From Acrocarpospora phusangensis (GTDB lineage: Bacteria > Actinomycetota > Actinomycetes > Streptosporangiales > Streptosporangiaceae), in the NCBI RefSeq assembly GCF_016862995.1, contig NZ_BOOA01000038.1, positions 1 to 64,000 on the forward strand: a DNA stretch of 64,000 nucleotides, given 5' to 3'. Below, one piece after another: positions 60,067 to 64,000 of the stretch; position 1 is the first letter of the stretch, and every line of letters begins with the position of its first letter. The position numbers and the translations under genes were made by a program. Under the pieces are notes generated by a model. It was not told the DNA's origin and made no database searches. It saw only the letters and a list, made by a program, of their open reading frames with translations.

Positions 60067-61046
60067 TCGGGCCCTCCCTGGACACCGCGCGGCAGCTGCT
60101 CGCCGACCTGCCTCCCGCTCCGGCGGCGTGGTGCTCGGGCCTGCGCAAGCGGTACAGGAAACAGATCGCGGTGGACGGCGTGTCCTTCACCGTCGGCCGC
60201 GGCGAGGTGGTGGGCCTGCTCGGGCCGAACGGCGCCGGCAAGACCACCGTCATCAAGATGCTGCTCGGCCTGGTCCGGCCCGACGCGGGCGAGGTGCTGC
60301 TGCTCGGGCGGCCGTCGGGAGATCCGCGGTCCCGGGCCCGCGTCGGCTACCTGCCGGAACTCTTCCGGTACCAGCCGTGGCTGACCGCCGCCGAGGTGCT
60401 GGCCCTGCACGTCCGGCTCGCGGGCGTCGTGGTTCCGGAGCAGGAGCGGCGCGAGTGCCTGGCCACCGTCGGCCTCGCCGACCGCGCTCGGGACCGGGTG
60501 GGCGGCTTCTCCAAGGGCATGCAGCAGCGGCTCGGACTGGCCGTCGCGCTGGTGGCCCGCCCGGACCTGGTCATCCTGGACGAGCCGACCAGCGCCCTGG
60601 ACCCCGTCGGCCGGGCCGACGTCCGGGACCTGCTGCTGGTCCTCAAGGAGCGCCAGGTCGCCGTCCTGCTCAACTCGCACCTCATCGGCGAGGTCGAGCG
60701 GGTCTGCGACCGGGTCGTCATCCTCGACAAGGGCCGGGTCTCCGCCTCCGGCACCCTGGCGGAACTGCTCGGCCAGCGCGAGGTACGGCTGCGCCTCGAC
60801 GGGGTGAGCGCGGCGGCCGAGGCCCGGCTGGCCGCCGCCGGGCAGCTCACGCGCAGCGGGGACGCCTTCACCGTCGCGCTGCCGGCCGAGCAGGACACCG
60901 CCATGGTGCCGGACCTGGTGGCCGACCTGGTCGGCCTCGGCGTACGCGTGCACGCGGTCGAACCCGGGCGGATCAGCCTGGAGCAACGCCTGCTGGACAT
61001 CCTCCGCGCCGACACGAACGCCGACACGAACGGTGACCGCTCATGA
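60063..61046 (+). CDS. ABC transporter ATP-binding protein
   Basis: 327 residues from ATG 60063 (ATGA overlap with the anti-sigma stop). Walker [11 protein letters not shown]-loop region YLPELFRYQPWLTA, signature SKGMQQRLGLA, Walker B LVILDEPTSALD and H-loop LLNSHLIGE are intact. The C-terminal ~90 residues are an accessory domain, ending with a DTNADTNGDRS duplication. Works with the permease that overlaps its stop. Confidence 0.92.
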   Translation: MIGPSLDTARQLLADLPPAPAAWCSGLRKRYRKQIAVDGVSFTVGRGEVVGLLGPNGAGKTTVIKMLLGLVRPDAGEVLLLGRPSGDPRSRARVGYLPELFRYQPWLTAAEVLALHVRLAGVVVPEQERRECLATVGLADRARDRVGGFSKGMQQRLGLAVALVARPDLVILDEPTSALDPVGRADVRDLLLVLKERQVAVLLNSHLIGEVERVCDRVVILDKGRVSASGTLAELLGQREVRLRLDGVSAAAEARLAAAGQLTRSGDAFTVALPAEQDTAMVPDLVADLVGLGVRVHAVEPGRISLEQRLLDILRADTNADTNGDRS

Positions 61047-61906
61047 CCGCCCGGACCGTGCTCACCCTCGCCGCCCTCACCCTGCGGGAGGCCGCACGCC
61101 GCCGGGTGCTGCGCTCACTCGGCCTGCTGATGGTCGTGCTGCTGGGGCTCAGCGCCTGGGGATTCTCCAGCCTGCTCCACATGGAGTTCGACGGCGCCAC
61201 CCTCACCACCGGGGAGGCCAGGCTGGTGGCCTCCCAGGTGATCAACCTGGTGATGTTCGGCCTGAGCCTGATCGCCGCGCTCGGCACGGCGTTCCTGGCC
61301 GGGCCCACGCTGGCCGGTGAGATGGAGTCCGGCATCGCCCTGGCGGTCCTGGCCCGGCCGGTCCGCCGCTCGGCGGTGCTGCTGGGCAAGTGGCTGGGCC
61401 TCGTGATCTTCGGCGCCGGCTTCGTGGTCGTCGCCGGGCTCGCCCAGTTCGTCATCGTCTGGGTGACCGTCGGCTACTGGCCGCCGCAGCCGGTGACCGG
61501 CCTGGCGCTGCTCGCGGCGCAGACGGCGGTGCTGCTCACGCTGGGCCTGCTGCTGTCCACCGCCATCTCGCCGATGGCGTCGGGCATCGTGGCGGTCGGC
61601 CTTTTCGGCGCCACCTGGATCGCGGGCGTGGTCGGCGGCGTCGGCCTGGCCCTCGGCAACGAGAGCGTGGCCCAGGTCGGGACCGTCTCCCGGATGCTCC
61701 TGCCGACGGACGGCCTGTGGCGCGGGGCCATGCACGCCTTCCAGGACCCGCTCGCGCTGGCGCAGGCCGGCGGTCCCGCGCTGCAGGGCGGCTTCCCGTT
61801 CCTCAGCGTGGCTCCGCTCGCGCCCGCCTATCTGGCGTGGACGGCGCTCTGGGTGGCTCTCGTGCTCGGGCTCGCGGTCCTGGCCTTCCGCCGCCGCGAC
61901 CTCTAG
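61043..61906 (+). CDS. ABC-2 type transporter permease
   Basis: 287 residues, about six membrane segments (RSLGLLMVVLLGLSAWGF; VINLVMFGLSLIAALGTAFLAGP; LVIFGAGFVVVAGLAQFVIVW and others). NosY/ABC-2 pattern with EMESGIALAVLARPVRRSAVLLGKWLG after TM2 (in pieces). It is the last gene of the four-gene overlapping operon sigma-antisigma-ATPase-permease. Its stop overlaps the end of the convergent VOC pseudogene by four bases. Exported substrate unknown. Confidence 0.9.
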   Translation: MTARTVLTLAALTLREAARRRVLRSLGLLMVVLLGLSAWGFSSLLHMEFDGATLTTGEARLVASQVINLVMFGLSLIAALGTAFLAGPTLAGEMESGIALAVLARPVRRSAVLLGKWLGLVIFGAGFVVVAGLAQFVIVWVTVGYWPPQPVTGLALLAAQTAVLLTLGLLLSTAISPMASGIVAVGLFGATWIAGVVGGVGLALGNESVAQVGTVSRMLLPTDGLWRGAMHAFQDPLALAQAGGPALQGGFPFLSVAPLAPAYLAWTALWVALVLGLAVLAFRRRDL

Positions 61907-62324
61907 CCCGGGCGAGAGGCGAGAATGTCGAGGTAGTGCGGGCTGTACATGACGCCCAGCACGTTGCCGAACGGGTCGACCACCGAGGCGGTGACGAACC
62001 CCGCCTCGCGCGGCGTGACCGGCTGGTACTCCTTGGCGCCCAACGCCAGCAGCCGGTCCACGGTGGCGTCGAGATCGTCGACGTGCCAGTACATCACGGC
62101 GCCGCCGGGTTCGGCCCCCGCGCCCGGCGGCGCGTACCCGCGGTCGACGATGCCGAGTTCGGCCTGGTAGTCACCGATCCGGAACTCCGCGTAGGCCGTC
62201 CGCCCGTCGGCCCTGACCGCGTGAAGTACGGCTCCACGCCCAGGAACTCCGTGTACCAGGCCACGGCCGCCGCGACGTCGTCGGCCCAGAAGCTGATCGT
62301 GCTGAATCCCCGCAGACTCGTCAT
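61903..62324 (-). pseudogene. VOC-family gene with single-base frameshift
   Basis: From ATG 62324 the frame reads SLRGFSTISFWADDVAAAVAWYTEFLGVEP. It loses register at ~62209 (TRSGP then TGG). The neighbouring frame supplies DGRTAYAEFRIGDYQAELGI ... VDPFGNVLGVMYSPHYLDIL. The paralogue at 19514-19918 reads GPDGRPAYVQFRIGD here, which shows that one base (in a CC/GAC context) is missing. The break is either a genuine lesion or a homopolymer-type sequencing error. Confidence 0.82.
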
Positions 62325-62388
62325 GAGTCCTGCCTTTGCCCGATATTTCAACCGCTACGCGTACGATCTCGCCGCATAGGCTCAAGGC

Positions 62389-63396
62389 ATGAAGGCGGTC
62401 GTCCAGGACACGTACGGCTCCCCCGACGCGCTCGCCGTACGGGAGATCGACAAGCCCCAGGTCAAGGACGACGAGGTGCTGGTACGGGTGCGCGCCGCCT
62501 CCGTACATCCGGACGTCTGGCATGTGGTGGCCGGCCGGCCGTACGTGCTGCGGATCATGGGGGCCGGGCTGCGGCGGCCGAAGGTCCGCGTGCCGGGCAC
62601 GGACGTGGCGGGCCGCGTCGAAGCCGTCGGCCGCGACGTGACACGCTTCCAGCCCGGCGACGAGGTGTTCGGCGAGACCCTGCGCGGCAACCAGTGGAAG
62701 AACGGCGGTGCCTTCGCCGAGTACGTCTCCACCGCACCGGACGGCCTGGCCCTCAAACCCGCCACCATCAGCTTCGAACAGGCCGCCGCCGTCCCCACCT
62801 CCGGCCTCATCGCCCTCCAGAACTTCCCACCCGATCGGGTACGACCAGGCCAAAGTGTGCTGGTCAACGGCGCCGCGGGCGGCGTGGGAGCCATCGCCGT
62901 ACAACTCGCCAAGGCGTACGGAGCGACGGTCACCGGGGTCGACCACACGACCAAACTCGACATGGTGCGTTCACTGGGGGCAGACCACGTCCTCGACTAC
63001 ACCCGCGACGATTTCACCCGCAACGCCGAACGCTACGACCTGATCTTCGACGTCCCCGGCAACCACTCCTTGGCGGACTGCCGCCGCGCGCTCACCCCCG
63101 AAGGGAAGTACGTCCTCATCGGCCACGACCGCTACGGCGACGCGAGCGGCCGATGGCTGGGCAGCCTGCCCCGCTTCATCAAACTGATGACCCTCTCGAT
63201 GTTCGTGAAGCAACTCCCGAACCTGAACACCCCAGTGCCGGACAAGAAGGACTTGATGGCCACCCTCCGGGACCTCCTGGAGACCGGAAAGCTCACCCCG
63301 GTCATCGACCGGACCTATTCCCTGGACGAGGTACCCGCCGCGATCCGGCACCTGACCGAGGGCACGGCCCGGGGAAAGATCGTCATCACGCTGTAG
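62389..63396 (+). CDS. NAD(P)-dependent MDR dehydrogenase (quinone-oxidoreductase type)
   Basis: 335 residues from ATG 62389. GroES-like part KAVVQDTYGSPDALAVREI, ASVHPDVWHVVAGRP, PGTDVAGRVEAVG; nucleotide loop VNGAAGGVGAIAVQLAKAYG; VLDYTRDDFTRN as in related reductases. No structural zinc cysteines. The start is 64 bp from the divergent VOC pseudogene. It is similar in design to the dehydrogenase at 57310 but not in tandem with it. Confidence 0.92.
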   Translation: MKAVVQDTYGSPDALAVREIDKPQVKDDEVLVRVRAASVHPDVWHVVAGRPYVLRIMGAGLRRPKVRVPGTDVAGRVEAVGRDVTRFQPGDEVFGETLRGNQWKNGGAFAEYVSTAPDGLALKPATISFEQAAAVPTSGLIALQNFPPDRVRPGQSVLVNGAAGGVGAIAVQLAKAYGATVTGVDHTTKLDMVRSLGADHVLDYTRDDFTRNAERYDLIFDVPGNHSLADCRRALTPEGKYVLIGHDRYGDASGRWLGSLPRFIKLMTLSMFVKQLPNLNTPVPDKKDLMATLRDLLETGKLTPVIDRTYSLDEVPAAIRHLTEGTARGKIVITL

Positions 63397-63419
63397 ACGC
63401 TTCCGTCGGGGGTATCGGA

Positions 63420-64000
63420 GTGAAGATCGTCATACCGGGCGGCACCGGGCATCTGGGCCTCCTGCTGGCGCGTGCCTTCGAGGGTCACGAGGTCGTCATC
63501 GTCAGCCGGCGTGCGGACATCCAGGTGCCCGGCGCCCGTACGGTGCTGTGGGACGGGCGCACCCCGGGCGGGTGGACGGCCGAGCTCGACGGCGCCGACG
63601 CGGTGATCAACCTGGCCGGGCGCAGCGTGAACTGCCGGTACACCCAGGCCAACCTGCGGGAGATGATGTCCTCCCGCGTCGACTCCGCCGCCGTCGTGGG
63701 CGCGGCCATCGCCCAGGCGGCCCGCCCGCCGCGTACGTGGCTGCAGATGAGCACCGCCACGATCTACGCCCACCGGTACGACCAGGCCAACGACGAGGAG
63801 ACCGGGATCATCGGCGGCGGTGAGGACGGGGTGCCCGGCTACTGGGCCTTCAGCGTCGAGATCGCGAAGAACTGGGAACGCGCGCAGGCCGAAGCACCCA
63901 CGCCCGGCACGAGGAAGGTCGCGCTGCGGACGAGCATCGTGATGGCTCCCGGCCGGGGCGGGGCGTTCCACCAGCTGTGGCAGCTGACCCGGCTGGGCCT
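63420..64000 (+). CDS. NAD-dependent epimerase, TIGR01777/SDR39U1 type (cut by window edge)
   Basis: About 193 codons are visible from GTG 63420 (GGGGG upstream), and the gene runs off the right end. Rossmann motif PGGTGHLGLLLARAF, WDGRTPGGWTAELDGADAVINLAGRS (in pieces), CRYTQANLREMMSSRVDS and LQMSTATIYAHR follow the TIGR01777 epimerase pattern. VALRTSIVMAPGRGGAF near the edge is the next conserved block. Function of the family is not settled; it is a cytoplasmic atypical SDR. It is 23 bp after the dehydrogenase, probably one operon. Confidence 0.86.
   Translation, partial: MKIVIPGGTGHLGLLLARAFEGHEVVIVSRRADIQVPGARTVLWDGRTPGGWTAELDGADAVINLAGRSVNCRYTQANLREMMSSRVDSAAVVGAAIAQAARPPRTWLQMSTATIYAHRYDQANDEETGIIGGGEDGVPGYWAFSVEIAKNWERAQAEAPTPGTRKVALRTSIVMAPGRGGAFHQLWQLTRLG

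Overview
High-GC actinomycete DNA. The codon use, the TTG/GTG starts, the abundance of TetR/MarR/AraC/PucR regulators and the presence of Ser/Thr kinase, ECF sigma/anti-sigma, P450-ferredoxin and NRPS genes fit a filamentous actinobacterium. The Streptosporangiales (Nonomuraea/Actinomadura-like) are a reasonable guess, but the sequence alone does not prove the genus. No tRNA, rRNA, CRISPR array, intact insertion sequence or prophage was seen.

Layout. 1-9.2 kb: start of an SNF2-type helicase (cut by the left edge), a DrrAB-like ABC exporter with divergent TetR, a variant inositol-monophosphatase protein, small VOC and calycin-like proteins, an orphan NarL-type response regulator, a coupled HAD phosphatase-RibB pair, and a PucR regulator. 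9.3-17.9 kb: a disturbed accessory zone. It holds an alpha/beta hydrolase, scraps of a Tn3-family transposase, a decayed MFS exporter next to marR, a decayed helix-turn-helix gene, a frameshifted tyrosine recombinase and a 5'-truncated Clp-N gene. Among these lie an SDR, a three-domain CMD protein and an NAD(P)-binding/TetR pair. The SDR and the NAD(P)-binding/TetR pair share a TetR-type operator (TAGT-N6-ACTA), so they look like one small regulon. 17.9-25.5 kb: methyltransferase, broken ADH plus VOC, TSUP permease, xylulokinase with LacI regulator, and an EamA transporter preceded by three tandem hairpins.

25.7-45.7 kb is the most interesting part. One layer is a sugar/peptide biosynthetic locus: bi-domain (MDR + Gfo/Idh/MocA) oxidoreductase, radical SAM/SPASM enzyme, PIG-L deacetylase, mutarotase-like protein, NRPS (A-PCP-C-A-PCP, no release domain), MurG-like glycosyltransferase, MDR half-protein, UDP-galactopyranose-mutase-like flavoprotein and acetyl esterase. 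Embedded in it is a second layer that looks like an NTP-dependent conflict/signalling module. This is a trypsin-nSTAND-14xWD40 protein, an upstream two-lobed beta protein of unknown function, and a trypsin-co-occurring TRYPCO1 (CU044_2847-type) protein. Several genes here carry in-frame insertions, two of them clearly tandem repeats.

45.7-64 kb: TetR with twin operators, transmembrane Ser/Thr kinase, AraC with a RibD-C/DHFR-like protein, P450 with 3Fe-4S ferredoxin, a secreted LGFP-like protein, a PLP lyase, AraC with ABM monooxygenase and HSL-type esterase, an orphan histidine kinase, a YkgB/RclC-like membrane protein, and an MDR dehydrogenase flanked by inverted copies of a 21-bp motif. These are followed by a tightly overlapping sigma/anti-sigma/ABC operon, a frameshifted VOC gene, a second MDR dehydrogenase, and the start of a TIGR01777-type epimerase cut by the right edge.
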